A program made the position numbers and the translations under genes. A DNA stretch of 64,000 nt from CAVREM01 sp963728825. Its GTDB lineage: Bacteria; Acidobacteriota; Vicinamibacteria; Vicinamibacterales; CAVVIG01. Below the pieces are notes generated by a model. The model saw only the letters and a list, made by a program, of their open reading frames with translations, ran no database searches and was not told the DNA's origin. Shown in pieces: positions 24,721 to 33,075 of the stretch (its first letter is position 1; each line of letters starts with the position of its first letter). The stretch lies in NCBI GenBank assembly GCA_963728825.1, contig CAVSLA010000003.1:319791-383790 (forward strand), read 5' to 3'.

Positions 24721-26063
24721 CGCGGTCCGCCGCCCGACGGCATAATCGTCATCACCAGCCGGCTTTCCTTCGTGAAATACGTATTGGCGACCTTCTGCAC
24801 CTGCTCGGCGGTGATGTTCTGGAAGATGTCGAACTCGCCGTCGGCGGTGGTGATGTCGTTGTGAATGACCGCGGCGTGGGCGAGGTGCAGCGCCTTCTGC
24901 TGATTCGAGTCGCGGCTGAGCAGGTAGTCGCGCGCGAACTGGTTCTTGGTGCGCTGCAGCTCGTGGGCGGTGACCGGCTCGCGCTTCATCCGCTCCAGCT
25001 CTTCGATCAGCGAATTGATCGCTTCCTCGGGCTTGCGTCCCGGCTGCACGACCGCGACCGCGTAGAACAGATTCGGGTGCTCGATCAGGTTCGCCGCACC
25101 GAACGCCGCCACCGCCAGCTGCTGGTCGTAGACCAGCTTCTGATAGATCCGCGAGCTCTGACCGTCGGACAGCACTTTCGCGGCGATGTGCAGCGGATAC
25201 GAATCCGGATGCCCGTCGAAGGTGATGTGATGGGCCACCACCACCGCCGGCAGCGGCCAGGGTTGCTCGAGCGTGATGCGGCGCTCCTCGGTCTGCGGCG
25301 GCTCGCGCGGGATGTCGCGCGGCACCGCCCGCGCCGCCTTCGGGACGCGGCCGAAATACTGCTGCACCAGCTGTTTGGCGCTCGCCGTCTCGAAATCGCC
25401 GACCAGCGTCAGCGTGGCGTTCTCGGGCACGTAATAGCTCGCGTAGAAATCGCGGACGTCTGCGATCGATGCCGCCTCGAGATCGGCCATGCTGCCGATG
25501 GTCGGATGTTTGTAGGGGTGGACCTTGAAGGCATGGTCGTAGATGATCTCGTTCAGCCGGCCGTACGGCTGATTGTCGACACGCATCCGCCGCTCTTCCT
25601 TGACCACCTCGCGCTCGTTGCTGAAGGTCGACTCGCTGATCCGCAGCGTCGCCATCCGATCCGCCTCCAGCCACAACACCAGCGGCAGGTACTGGGCGGG
25701 CACCGTCTCCCAGAACACCGTCTCGTCGTCCGTGGTGTAGGCGTTGGTCTGGCCGCCGACCGACGAGACGAACGAGGTGTGCGCCTCGGGCTCCACGTTT
25801 TTCGAGCCCTTGAACATCATGTGCTCGAAGAGGTGCGCAAAACCGGTGCGGCCCGGCTTCTCGTTCTTGGAGCCGACGTGATACGTGAGCGACAGGTGAA
25901 CGATCGGCGTCGAGTGATCCTCGGAGAGAATCACCGTCAGACCGTTGTCGAGTTTCGCGATGTCGTACTGGAGCTTCGGCGGCCGGACGGCCGCGGCCGG
26001 TCCTCCCGACGACGCCAGAATCATCAGTGCAGCGATGAGCAACGCGGGAGCGGTACGAACCAT
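24717..26063 (-). CDS. M16 zinc peptidase (catalytic subunit)
   Basis: A 448-residue exported peptidase of the pitrilysin/processing-peptidase family. The inverted zinc motif HLFEH (77-81) is intact, preceded by YHVGSKNEKPGRTGFA. The C-terminal half shows the second M16 domain with LNEIIYDHAFKVHPYKHPTIG. A short signal sequence (ALLIAALMILASS) targets it to the periplasm. It is paired with the downstream inactive subunit by a four-base overlap. Confidence 0.92.
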   Translation of the reverse strand: MVRTAPALLIAALMILASSGGPAAAVRPPKLQYDIAKLDNGLTVILSEDHSTPIVHLSLTYHVGSKNEKPGRTGFAHLFEHMMFKGSKNVEPEAHTSFVSSVGGQTNAYTTDDETVFWETVPAQYLPLVLWLEADRMATLRISESTFSNEREVVKEERRMRVDNQPYGRLNEIIYDHAFKVHPYKHPTIGSMADLEAASIADVRDFYASYYVPENATLTLVGDFETASAKQLVQQYFGRVPKAARAVPRDIPREPPQTEERRITLEQPWPLPAVVVAHHITFDGHPDSYPLHIAAKVLSDGQSSRIYQKLVYDQQLAVAAFGAANLIEHPNLFYAVAVVQPGRKPEEAINSLIEELERMKREPVTAHELQRTKNQFARDYLLSRDSNQQKALHLAHAAVIHNDITTADGEFDIFQNITAEQVQKVANTYFTKESRLVMTIMPSGGGPR

Positions 26064-26092
26064 AGCCAGATTTTAGCTGTTTTGCCGGTCGC

Positions 26093-26887
26093 TTAGTTGC
26101 CCGACAGACGGAATCCGGCAAACGCCCACTGGCGTGTGACGCGATCCAGCGGATCGGCGTCGATCATGCGCTCGACGCCGCCGAACAGTTCGACGGTGCC
26201 GGCTGTTCCGCTGAGCCGTACGCCTGCCTCGAGGCGGCCACCGGACTGCTGCCCCCGGCCGGCAATCGTTTCGTCGACGCCGAAGGTCTCGCCGTACGCC
26301 CGCCCGTAGATCGCCGTCGTGGCGGACAGCGGTCGCCGCATGACGAGATCGAGATTCGCCAGCCAGGTGTAGTCGACGTAGGCGTGGGCGACGATCGGAC
26401 CGAAATCGCCTTTCACATCGAGCGTCGCACCGTCGAGCTCGACGCGCCGCAGCACCCGGCCGAGCATCGCGTTCATGGCGACCGAGTCGCGCTTGGGGCG
26501 GTCTCCCAGATGACGCGACACGTGATGAAAGACGAACGCGAACTCGTTCGAGCGCTGCCGCACCGAGGCCGAGACCGCCAGGTAGTAGTTGCTCTGATAG
26601 GGATCGAACGGACGGAACTCTTCGCCCAGCAAGGCCTGGTAGTCGGCCAGAAACGTCATCCGTCCGGCAACGTAGTCGATCAAGTCGAAATCGCCGGCCC
26701 AGTGCGTATCCCAGGTGAAGCGCGGATCGTCGTAGGCGAGCGCGTTGGCCCACATCCGGAAATCGAAGCGCGACATGAACTGCGGGCTCGAGGGCGCCTC
26801 GGGCAGCGGCTGCTGTGCAACGGCGGGACGAGCGGCGGCGGCGATCAGCAGGACGGCGACGGCTAGCGCCCGGACGGTTTCACACAT
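26093..26887 (-). CDS. Secreted beta-barrel-like protein of unknown function
   Basis: A 264-residue protein with signal peptide MCETVRALAVAVLLIAAAARPAVAQ. The mature part alternates aromatic and polar residues (FDFRMWANALAY, YYLAVSASVRQRSNEFAFVFHHVSRH), as in outer-membrane barrels, and ends QWAFAGFRLSGN. Two runs of aromatic strands and a GRAYGETFG segment suggest a DUF-type porin-like protein. The 5' end overlaps the lpxD stop by 25 bases, so the two are likely in one transcript. No specific function can be given. Confidence 0.65.
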   Translation of the reverse strand: MCETVRALAVAVLLIAAAARPAVAQQPLPEAPSSPQFMSRFDFRMWANALAYDDPRFTWDTHWAGDFDLIDYVAGRMTFLADYQALLGEEFRPFDPYQSNYYLAVSASVRQRSNEFAFVFHHVSRHLGDRPKRDSVAMNAMLGRVLRRVELDGATLDVKGDFGPIVAHAYVDYTWLANLDLVMRRPLSATTAIYGRAYGETFGVDETIAGRGQQSGGRLEAGVRLSGTAGTVELFGGVERMIDADPLDRVTRQWAFAGFRLSGN

Positions 26888-27930
26888 TCGGCGAGCTTCT
26901 CCTCGAGCTCCGCAATGCGCTGCTCGAGGTCCGCAACGCGCTTCCTCAGTGCCGGCAACTGGCGGTAGACCGCCGACGACTTCAGCCAGTCGCGATGGGC
27001 GATCGCCGGATAGCCCGAGATGTACTCACCGGGATCGACGGAATTGGGAATGCCGGTCTGCGCCGTGGCCAGCACGCCTTTGCCCAGCCGCACGTGATTG
27101 GCCACGCCCACCTGTCCGGCCAGAATCACGTCGTCTTCGATGACGCAGCTGCCGGCGATTCCGACCTGCGCGGCAAACAGCACCCGGCGGCCGATGGTGA
27201 CGCCGTGACCCACCTGGACGAGGTTGTCGATCTTGGTGCCCGCGCCGATTCGCGTTTCGCCAACCGCCGGGCGATCGACCGTCGTGTTGGCGCCGATCTC
27301 AACGTCGTCCTCGATGATGACGTCGGCCCGCTGCGGAATCTTCAGGTGCGAGCCGTCCGGCTGGCGCGCGAACCCGAACCCCTCGCTGCCGAGGACGGCG
27401 CCGTCCTGCACGATGACCCGATTGCCCAGGACGACGCGCTCGCGGATCGAGACCTGCGAGCGGATGATGCAGTCGTCGCCGATCTGCGCACCAGGCCCGA
27501 TCGCGACGTTCGGATAGACGATCGTGCGGGCACCGACGCTGGCGCCGGCACCAATCGAGACGAATGGTCCAATCGCGACCTCCGGCCCGATCTTCGCGTC
27601 GGCGGCGACCGAGCTGGTGCGATCGATGCCTTTCGGCGGCGCCGGAGCGTCGGTCAGCATCCCGACCGCGTGCGCGAACGCCAGGTACGGCTCCGGGGTG
27701 ATCAGCAGCGCGGTGCCGGCTTCGCCCGGCTGCTTCTCACGAGCCACCTGCTCGGTGACGATCACCGCCGACGCCCGCGTCTTGGCGAGCTTGGACAGAT
27801 ACTTTTCGTGCGCGATGAAGGTGAGGTCGCCCGGCTCCGCGCGATCGATGCCGGCGACGCGGCGGATGTCGAGCTGGCCGTCCCCCTGAAGACGGCAGTC
27901 CAGCCGGTCAGCAAGCTCTTGCAGCTTCAA
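26863..27930 (-). CDS. lpxD: UDP-3-O-acylglucosamine N-acyltransferase
   Basis: A left-handed beta-helix enzyme that adds the N-linked acyl chain in lipid A synthesis. The N-terminal uridine-binding domain (RRVAGIDRAEPGDLTFIA) leads into hexapeptide repeats (IGAGASVGARTIVYPNVAIGPG) and the catalytic His of VQVGHGVTIG. A C-terminal helix (LPALRKRVADLEQRIAELEEKL) forms a coiled coil. The TTG at 27930 gives 355 residues, the usual family length; the open frame continues upstream without homology, so longer starts are rejected. Confidence 0.93.
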   Translation of the reverse strand: MKLQELADRLDCRLQGDGQLDIRRVAGIDRAEPGDLTFIAHEKYLSKLAKTRASAVIVTEQVAREKQPGEAGTALLITPEPYLAFAHAVGMLTDAPAPPKGIDRTSSVAADAKIGPEVAIGPFVSIGAGASVGARTIVYPNVAIGPGAQIGDDCIIRSQVSIRERVVLGNRVIVQDGAVLGSEGFGFARQPDGSHLKIPQRADVIIEDDVEIGANTTVDRPAVGETRIGAGTKIDNLVQVGHGVTIGRRVLFAAQVGIAGSCVIEDDVILAGQVGVANHVRLGKGVLATAQTGIPNSVDPGEYISGYPAIAHRDWLKSSAVYRQLPALRKRVADLEQRIAELEEKLAECVKPSGR

Positions 27931-27971
27931 AGCGGCCCCAATCTTAATTCGTCCGGCAGAAATCCGACATG

Positions 27972-28640
27972 TCAGGTCGACGGCACCGCCACTCGATCGA
28001 AGAACGAGGACAGCCGCTGCAGGTTGAGACGCGCGGCAATCGCCGCCACCCGCGGCGCCCGTTCGCCGCGCGGCAGATCGACGAGCGCCGCCAGTTCCGC
28101 CAGCCCGCCGTCGGCGTCGAAGCACCACACCACGAGATCCATCGCCTGGCAGGCGCCGCGCCATGACTGCAGATGGCCGATGAAGCGGAACGCGAAGTAG
28201 TAGGCCACCAGGTTCGGCCCCGGGATGAAGAAGAACACCACCGACGACACGAACAGCACCAGGTCGATGATGAACCAGCGCAGATGGTGGCGGCGCGCAT
28301 GTGACACGGCGCGCTCGAGCTCCGACCGCGCGCGGTCGACGGAGATGTTCGCCGGATAGCGCAACGTCGCACTGGTCCGCGTGCGCAGCGCCCAGAGCGT
28401 GCGCTGCTCGGCGATGGTCTCGGATAGCCGGCAGACCACCGCATCCCGCCACTGCGCCAGCCGGCCACGGGCCCGCCCGCGCCGCGCCGCTTCCACCAGC
28501 TGATGCCACTGCACGTTGACCGCGTGCGCCCACCGCCGGAACCGTCCGTCGTCGCGAGCAGGCGCCGGGCTCAGCTCCTCGCCGACTTCTGAGTACAGCT
28601 CGAACCGATCGCGCCCGGCGGGCACCAGAAAGACGACCAT
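27972..28640 (-). CDS. Membrane protein resembling the mitochondrial K+/H+ exchange-related family
   Basis: A 222-residue protein with a soluble N-terminal half and a hydrophobic hairpin LRWFIIDLVLFVSSVVFFFIPGPNLVAYYFAFRFIGH, followed by WRGACQAMD. The pattern W...LRTRTSATLRYP, then the IPGPN...YY...R..GH loop and WRGA, resembles the eukaryotic Mit_KHE1 (PF10173) proteins. I recall rare bacterial members, so this assignment is from memory and needs profile confirmation. It is followed leftward by lpxD after a 41-base gap and preceded by the S1/P1-like gene. Confidence 0.55.
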   Translation of the reverse strand: MVVFLVPAGRDRFELYSEVGEELSPAPARDDGRFRRWAHAVNVQWHQLVEAARRGRARGRLAQWRDAVVCRLSETIAEQRTLWALRTRTSATLRYPANISVDRARSELERAVSHARRHHLRWFIIDLVLFVSSVVFFFIPGPNLVAYYFAFRFIGHLQSWRGACQAMDLVVWCFDADGGLAELAALVDLPRGERAPRVAAIAARLNLQRLSSFFDRVAVPST

Positions 28641-28649
28641 CGGCGCGCG

Positions 28650-29537
28650 CTACCTGGCGACCTTCTCGACGGGACGGGGCTCCTTGAGGAGGACCGCCGG
28701 CCGGCCCGCGCCTTCCCAGGCGCCGATGATCAGCGCGGCGGTCGCGCTAATCGATTCCGAAAGTCGCCGCTCGAGCACCGGCTTCACCGCTGCGAAAAAC
28801 TTCTCGTAATAGTCGTCGTCGTAGGTTTGTTTGCCGGCAACCGCCTGCTTGTCCGCCTGCAGGATGCCGTCGACGAGCTGGTAACTGTCGAGCAGGACGT
28901 CGAACGCGGCGTCGCGCGGATTGGCGATGGCTTTCGGCGCGGCCGGTTTGAGCGAGAGCCGGTCCTGGAATCGCTCGACGAGCTGTGTTTCAAAACGTGC
29001 ATGAATCCCCCGCTGGCCGGTCAGCTGCCCGTCGTAGTTGTCGCTGGCGTGGAACGGCTGGTGTGCGTCCTGGAGGTAATGCGAACCGGCGGCCGAGAAC
29101 AGGATCACGTCCATGATGCTGAACCCTGACTGACGGCGGAAGCCTTCGAAGCCCCGCTGCAGCTGTCCAAAGACCTCCGCCAGCCGCCAGGGTAGCAGGC
29201 CATTTCTGTCGAGCACGACTTGACCGAACTTCTGCAGCGCCACCCCGTGCTCGCGCGGCAGCTCGGCGAACGGGAGCTTGCCGTACTCGGGTACGCCGAA
29301 GTCGAGGAAGTGATTGGGGTTTTCGGGCCAGCCGACCACTCGCCACGTATCGGGGTCGACGACGCGCACCACGATTTCATCACGGTGCTGGACGAAGAAC
29401 GGTTTCAGCTCCGGTGGCAACAGATCGATCGCGCGGGCCATGATCAATCGATGTCCGACGAAGCCCCAGGCCAGCGCGGGCGCCGGAAGCATCACGAGCG
29501 CCAGGAACACCGTCCCCAGCCGGATCGCAGTTCGCAT
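28650..29537 (-). CDS. Secreted S1/P1 nuclease-like (zinc phospholipase C fold) protein
   Basis: A 295-residue exported protein. After signal cleavage (APALA) the mature chain begins WGFVGH, whose first Trp and sixth His are zinc ligands in S1/P1 nucleases and zinc phospholipase C. Further ligand motifs are VDPDTWR, NHFLD and YLQDAHQPFHASDN. This trinuclear-zinc fold cleaves single-stranded nucleic acid, nucleotides or phospholipids; which applies here cannot be told. It is divergent from the YdjM-type gene. A TAATAT -10-like box lies 7 bases before its ATG. Confidence 0.82.
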   Translation of the reverse strand: MRTAIRLGTVFLALVMLPAPALAWGFVGHRLIMARAIDLLPPELKPFFVQHRDEIVVRVVDPDTWRVVGWPENPNHFLDFGVPEYGKLPFAELPREHGVALQKFGQVVLDRNGLLPWRLAEVFGQLQRGFEGFRRQSGFSIMDVILFSAAGSHYLQDAHQPFHASDNYDGQLTGQRGIHARFETQLVERFQDRLSLKPAAPKAIANPRDAAFDVLLDSYQLVDGILQADKQAVAGKQTYDDDYYEKFFAAVKPVLERRLSESISATAALIIGAWEGAGRPAVLLKEPRPVEKVAR

Positions 29538-29601
29538 GTGACTATATTAGCGGGAGGACGCCCGTCGAAGGCAGGGACGGGCCCGCCACGCACCACCGAC
29601 G

Positions 29602-30702
29602 ATGGACAACCTCACGCATACGCTGTTTGGCGCCACCCTGGCGCGAACACCCCTCAATCGCGCCGGGCGGGGCACCACCGCTGCGCTGCTGCTCGCGTCG
29701 AATGCCCCCGACATCGACATCGTCACGACGGTGAACGGCGCGGTCAATTACCTGCAGTGGCATCGTGGGCCGACCCATGGACCGCTCGGGGTGGTCGGTC
29801 TCGGGCTGATCGTCGCTGGCATCGTGTGGATCGGCAGCCGTCTGGCCGACCGCGGTCGCACCGGGACGCACGCGTCGTTCAAGGCGCTCGCCGCCGTGGC
29901 GATCGTCGGCGTGTTCTGCCACGTGCTGATGGACCTGCCGACCTCGTACGGGACACGGCTGCTCAGCCCGTTCAACTGGCACTGGTATGCGGTCGACCTG
30001 ATGCCGATCATCGACGTCTATCTGCTGGCCGCGCTCGCGACGTGCTTCTGGTTCGGCAACCGGCACGAATGGCGGCGCCGGAATGTGGTGATCGCGCTGG
30101 CGTTGATGGCGCTCAACTACGGCATTCGGATCGCCGCCCATCGCGAGGCGCTGGCGACGGCGACCCGTGTCTTCGGACCGACGCTGCCCGAACGATGCGA
30201 CGCCGCCGGCAGCCAGGGCCCGTTGATCGACCGCTGGCCGATTCATGGACCACTCTCGGACCGTGATGCCGGGCGCCGCTGCGTGCTCGAGATTGCCGCG
30301 CTGCCGACCTTTGCGTCGCCATTTCACTGGCGGCTGATCGCGCGGTTGTCCAACGCGTACGAGACGCGCGACATCGATCTGATCGAGCTGACGCTGCGCC
30401 CACCGCCGGACGCTCCCGAGGCGCCGTGGCGTCTCGTGCAGCGGCAGCCGAATCGCTGGACGCCCGAGGCGCTGCGGGCCTCGGAAACCCGCACGGCGCA
30501 AGTCTTTCTCGGATTCTCCCGCTTCCCCGCTGCCCGCATGATCGCCGAACCGAACGGCGACCGGCGGGTGAGCTGGACCGACCTTCGCTTCACGACGGGA
30601 GCCGCACGAAATCCTCAAGATGCGCGCCGCGCCGGCTTCTTCACGGCAACGGTCGTCGTTGCGCCAGACGGCAGCATCGTGCAGGAGCATCTTGGTCCGT
30701 AG
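29602..30702 (+). CDS. YdjM-type membrane-bound metal-dependent hydrolase
   Basis: A 366-residue protein whose start MDNLTHTLFGATLARTP is the signature of the LexA-binding inner-membrane hydrolase family (PF04307). It is followed by SNAPDIDIV and HRGPTHGPLG, the conserved Asp and His residues. Several membrane helices (LGVVGLGLIVAGIVW, VVIALALMALNYGI) lead to a soluble C-terminal half that is likely periplasmic. The nfo start overlaps its end. Physiological substrate unknown. Confidence 0.85.
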   Translation: MDNLTHTLFGATLARTPLNRAGRGTTAALLLASNAPDIDIVTTVNGAVNYLQWHRGPTHGPLGVVGLGLIVAGIVWIGSRLADRGRTGTHASFKALAAVAIVGVFCHVLMDLPTSYGTRLLSPFNWHWYAVDLMPIIDVYLLAALATCFWFGNRHEWRRRNVVIALALMALNYGIRIAAHREALATATRVFGPTLPERCDAAGSQGPLIDRWPIHGPLSDRDAGRRCVLEIAALPTFASPFHWRLIARLSNAYETRDIDLIELTLRPPPDAPEAPWRLVQRQPNRWTPEALRASETRTAQVFLGFSRFPAARMIAEPNGDRRVSWTDLRFTTGAARNPQDARRAGFFTATVVVAPDGSIVQEHLGP

Positions 30703-31597
30703 ACGTCGCGGACCGCGGCTGGGCGCGCACATGTCGGTGGCCGGCGGCCTGCCGCGCGCCGTCGAGCGCGCCGTCGTCCATGGCTGCGAGGCGCTGCAGA
30801 TCTTCGCCAAGAACGCGAGCCAGTGGCGGGGCCGCATCGTCCCGCCCGAGGAGGTCCGCGCCTTCCGGACGCTGGTCAGGCGCACCGGCATCGCGCCGGT
30901 GGTCTCGCACGCGAGCTACTTGATCAATCTCGCAACCGCCAATCCCGGACTGCGATCGCAGTCACTCGCCGCGATGGCCGACGAAATCGATCGCGCTGAA
31001 GCCCTCGGCCTGCTCGGCGTGGTCCTGCACCCCGGGTGTTACACCGACGGCAGCGAGGCACATGGGCTCGCCCTGATCGCCGATGCGCTCGACGGCCTGC
31101 TGGCCAGCCGCGCTCGCGGCAGGACGATGGTGATTCTGGAGCACACGGCAGGCCAGGGCACCTCGCTCGGTGCGACGTTCGAGCAACTGGCGACGATCAT
31201 CGGGTTGATGAAGCGCCAACGGCGGATCGGCGTCTGCCTGGACACATGCCACCTGCTGGCGTCCGGATACGACATCGCGTCGCCTGAAGGCTACGCGCGG
31301 ACGTTCAGGCATTTTGGCAGGATCGTCGGCTTCGATCGGCTGCAGGTGTTTCACATGAACGACTCGAAGCGGCCGCTGGGGAGCCGCGTCGACCGCCACG
31401 CCCATATCGGCGAAGGATTCGTCGGACTGGAAGCGTTCAGTCGGATTGTCAACGATCGGCGGTTCGACGGTCTGCCGATGCTGCTCGAAACACCGAAGTC
31501 CGAAGGAAGGGCCACCGGACCGATCGTGGCCGATCCGCTCGACGCCAGGAACCTGAACATGCTGCGCGGGCTGCTGACGGCCGAACGGGCACCCTAA
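30692..31597 (+). CDS. nfo: Endonuclease IV (AP endonuclease)
   Basis: A 301-residue TIM-barrel zinc enzyme of base excision repair that cuts 5' of abasic sites. Motifs in order: GAHMSVAGGL, HASYLINLATANP, GVVLHPGCYT, ILEHTAGQG, GVCLDTCHLLASGYD, VFHMNDSK and HAHIGEGFVG. I propose TTG 30692, which follows AGGAG by five bases and overlaps the preceding stop. There is no nearer ATG before the conserved domain. Its product would complete repair begun by uracil glycosylases such as the udgX product, though the genes are 18 kb apart. Confidence 0.94.
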   Translation: MVRRRRGPRLGAHMSVAGGLPRAVERAVVHGCEALQIFAKNASQWRGRIVPPEEVRAFRTLVRRTGIAPVVSHASYLINLATANPGLRSQSLAAMADEIDRAEALGLLGVVLHPGCYTDGSEAHGLALIADALDGLLASRARGRTMVILEHTAGQGTSLGATFEQLATIIGLMKRQRRIGVCLDTCHLLASGYDIASPEGYARTFRHFGRIVGFDRLQVFHMNDSKRPLGSRVDRHAHIGEGFVGLEAFSRIVNDRRFDGLPMLLETPKSEGRATGPIVADPLDARNLNMLRGLLTAERAP

Positions 31598-32163
31598 GGC
31601 GCTTCTCCAAACACCTCGGCCTCGAAGCGCCAGAGCGACGTGTCACTCTGCCACGCGTCGAGCGGCAGGCCAGCCTTGTGACAGGTCTGCGCGAGAAAGG
31701 TTTCGGCGTCCCATGCCCATTCGACCGCGACTTGCGGCAACAGCAGGCCGCGCTGCCATCCCCGTTCGACCAGCAGTCCGTGGCGTCCGATCTCGATGTC
31801 GGACGGACCGCGAATCGGCTCGAGCGCGCCCAGAATCGAGAGCTCGATGTGCAGACCCGCGAGCTCGTCGGCCGTGACCGGTGCAAAGCGCGGGTCGGCG
31901 CTGGCCGCGGCGACCGCCGAGCTCGAGACCGCCGTGGCCAGAGGTCGATCCTGCTCGATGTGCCCGATGCAGCCCCGCAGGTCGCGCCCCCTGCCGGGCC
32001 CCAAAGGACCCGGCTTACGCAAGTGCAGCGACACGAACACGCCGGCGTGACGTTTCATGATCGGCGACTGCTCTGGGGTTGGCAGGGGCAGGCCGCCAAC
32101 ATATGAGGCGATTGCTGCCCGGGCGAGATGCAGGAGTGCCAGGCGTTCTTCGGTGTCGATCAT
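31594..32163 (-). CDS. AMMECR1 domain protein (AmmeMemoRadiSam system protein A-type)
   Basis: A 189-residue AMMECR1-family protein with the invariant LRGCIGH motif (residues 62-68). SLLR-like helices precede it and GLLLPQVAVEWAWDAETFL ends the domain. Between GVFVSLH and LRGCIGH there is an extra stretch, LRKPGPLGPGRGR, where the family normally has about three residues. Those codons are a palindromic repeat (31993-32014), so the gene tolerated an in-frame insertion. It converges on nfo, with the two stops overlapping by three bases, and sits beside the MEMO gene. No radical SAM partner is here. Confidence 0.9.
   Translation of the reverse strand: MIDTEERLALLHLARAAIASYVGGLPLPTPEQSPIMKRHAGVFVSLHLRKPGPLGPGRGRDLRGCIGHIEQDRPLATAVSSSAVAAASADPRFAPVTADELAGLHIELSILGALEPIRGPSDIEIGRHGLLVERGWQRGLLLPQVAVEWAWDAETFLAQTCHKAGLPLDAWQSDTSLWRFEAEVFGEAP
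31993..32014. repeat. GGCCGGGCC-type palindrome inside the AMMECR1 gene
   Basis: The arms GCCGGGCCC and GGACCCGGC (one mismatch) enclose CAAA, with the TTACGCA tail seen in the intergenic copies. It reads in frame as a Pro/Gly-rich loop in front of the conserved LRGCIGH strand. Confidence 0.8.
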
Positions 32164-32220
32164 TCGTGTCGGCTGCGTCCTTCCTCAGCACGGCTCAACC
32201 GTAGTATCTCTGACGCGTTG

Positions 32221-33045
32221 TTATCGCCTGTTCCCGAGAGCGGCCGCAAGGTAGCCGACGACGGCACTCTTGTCCCCGGAGACGTCGCCGGAATCGGCGT
32301 AGTTCAACACCACCGATGTATCCGCGCCGAGCTGCCGGGCGGCGCGCATCACCGCCACCATCGCGCCGCCCCCACAGGCGTGTTCGGGCCGGGCGTCGAG
32401 CGCCTGTTGAAGGCCGTCGGGGTCGAGCCGCGCGACGTGCTCAATCACGACCGCGTCGAGCCGGGCGGCGGTGTCGGCGTCCTGGTAGTGCGACAGATCC
32501 GAGCTTGCCACCAGCACCGCGTTCCGCCCGGCGACCACTCGGGCGAGCGCATCGCCGAGTGACCAGGCAGTCGCCTCGGTCTGCCAGCCGACCAGCAGCG
32601 CGACGACTTTCGCATGAGGCGCACACCGCCTGATGAACGGCAGCTGCATCTCCAGGGAATGTTCCCGCGCGTGCGCCGTCGGGTGTTCGTGAACGATCGG
32701 GCACGCCTCGATCAGCGCCGCCGTGCAATCCTGATCGACCGGCGCGACGCCGAGCGGCGTCTCGAACGCCGTGCCGCGAAAGGCGGCAACGCCCTCGAAG
32801 CCGACAAAATGCGAAGGACCGACCATCACGACGAGATCGAGGGTCCGTGGCAGAAGGCGATACGAGTAGGCCGCGACCGGTCCCGAATACATCAACCCGG
32901 CGTGCGGCGCAATCACGGCGACGAGAGGATATGGCGGCGGCGGCGTGTCGCCGGCGGCGGCAAGGTATTGATCGACGGCCGCACTCAGGGCATCGGCGGA
33001 CGCGGGATACCAGCTGCCGGCGACCGCGGCCTTGCGGACGGTCAT
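32221..33045 (-). CDS. MEMO1-like protein (AmmeMemoRadiSam system protein B)
   Basis: A 274-residue MEMO-family protein related to extradiol dioxygenases. The expected His-containing motifs are HAGLMYSGPVAAYSY, VVMVGPSHF, HAREHSLEMQLPFIR and SSDLSHYQD, so the copper/iron site probably remains. The family is frequently encoded beside AMMECR1 and a radical SAM enzyme; only the first two are found here. Divergent from gatC with about 30 bases between the starts. Function in bacteria is unresolved. Confidence 0.92.
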   Translation of the reverse strand: MTVRKAAVAGSWYPASADALSAAVDQYLAAAGDTPPPPYPLVAVIAPHAGLMYSGPVAAYSYRLLPRTLDLVVMVGPSHFVGFEGVAAFRGTAFETPLGVAPVDQDCTAALIEACPIVHEHPTAHAREHSLEMQLPFIRRCAPHAKVVALLVGWQTEATAWSLGDALARVVAGRNAVLVASSDLSHYQDADTAARLDAVVIEHVARLDPDGLQQALDARPEHACGGGAMVAVMRAARQLGADTSVVLNYADSGDVSGDKSAVVGYLAAALGNRR

Positions 33046-33061
33046 CTCTGAGTGTAGATGT

Positions 33062-33067
33062 TACTAT
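33062..33067 (+). promoter_or_regulatory. -10-like box TACTAT before gatC
   Basis: TACTAT lies 8 bases before the gatC ATG, which would place the transcript start at or next to the start codon. No convincing -35 box is seen. No strong Shine-Dalgarno sequence precedes the ATG, which fits a leaderless or nearly leaderless mRNA. Confidence 0.3.
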
Positions 33068-33075
33068 CTGCGCAG

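Noticed and set aside
22459..24864. An 801-residue plus-strand frame opposite the M16 subunit gene
   Set aside because: Arg/His-rich shadow frame, typical of antisense strands in high-GC genes; no signal, motif or ribosome binding site.
22468..26121. A single 1217-residue leftward frame over both M16 genes
   Set aside because: Its N-terminal 470 residues are a GC-rich frame with no homology that lies antisense-shifted over the catalytic M16 gene; the real gene starts at 24720.
27931..28533. N-terminal extension of lpxD to 28533
   Set aside because: The region is in another frame of the K+/H+-exchange-like gene and has no LpxD similarity; TTG 27930 gives the family length.
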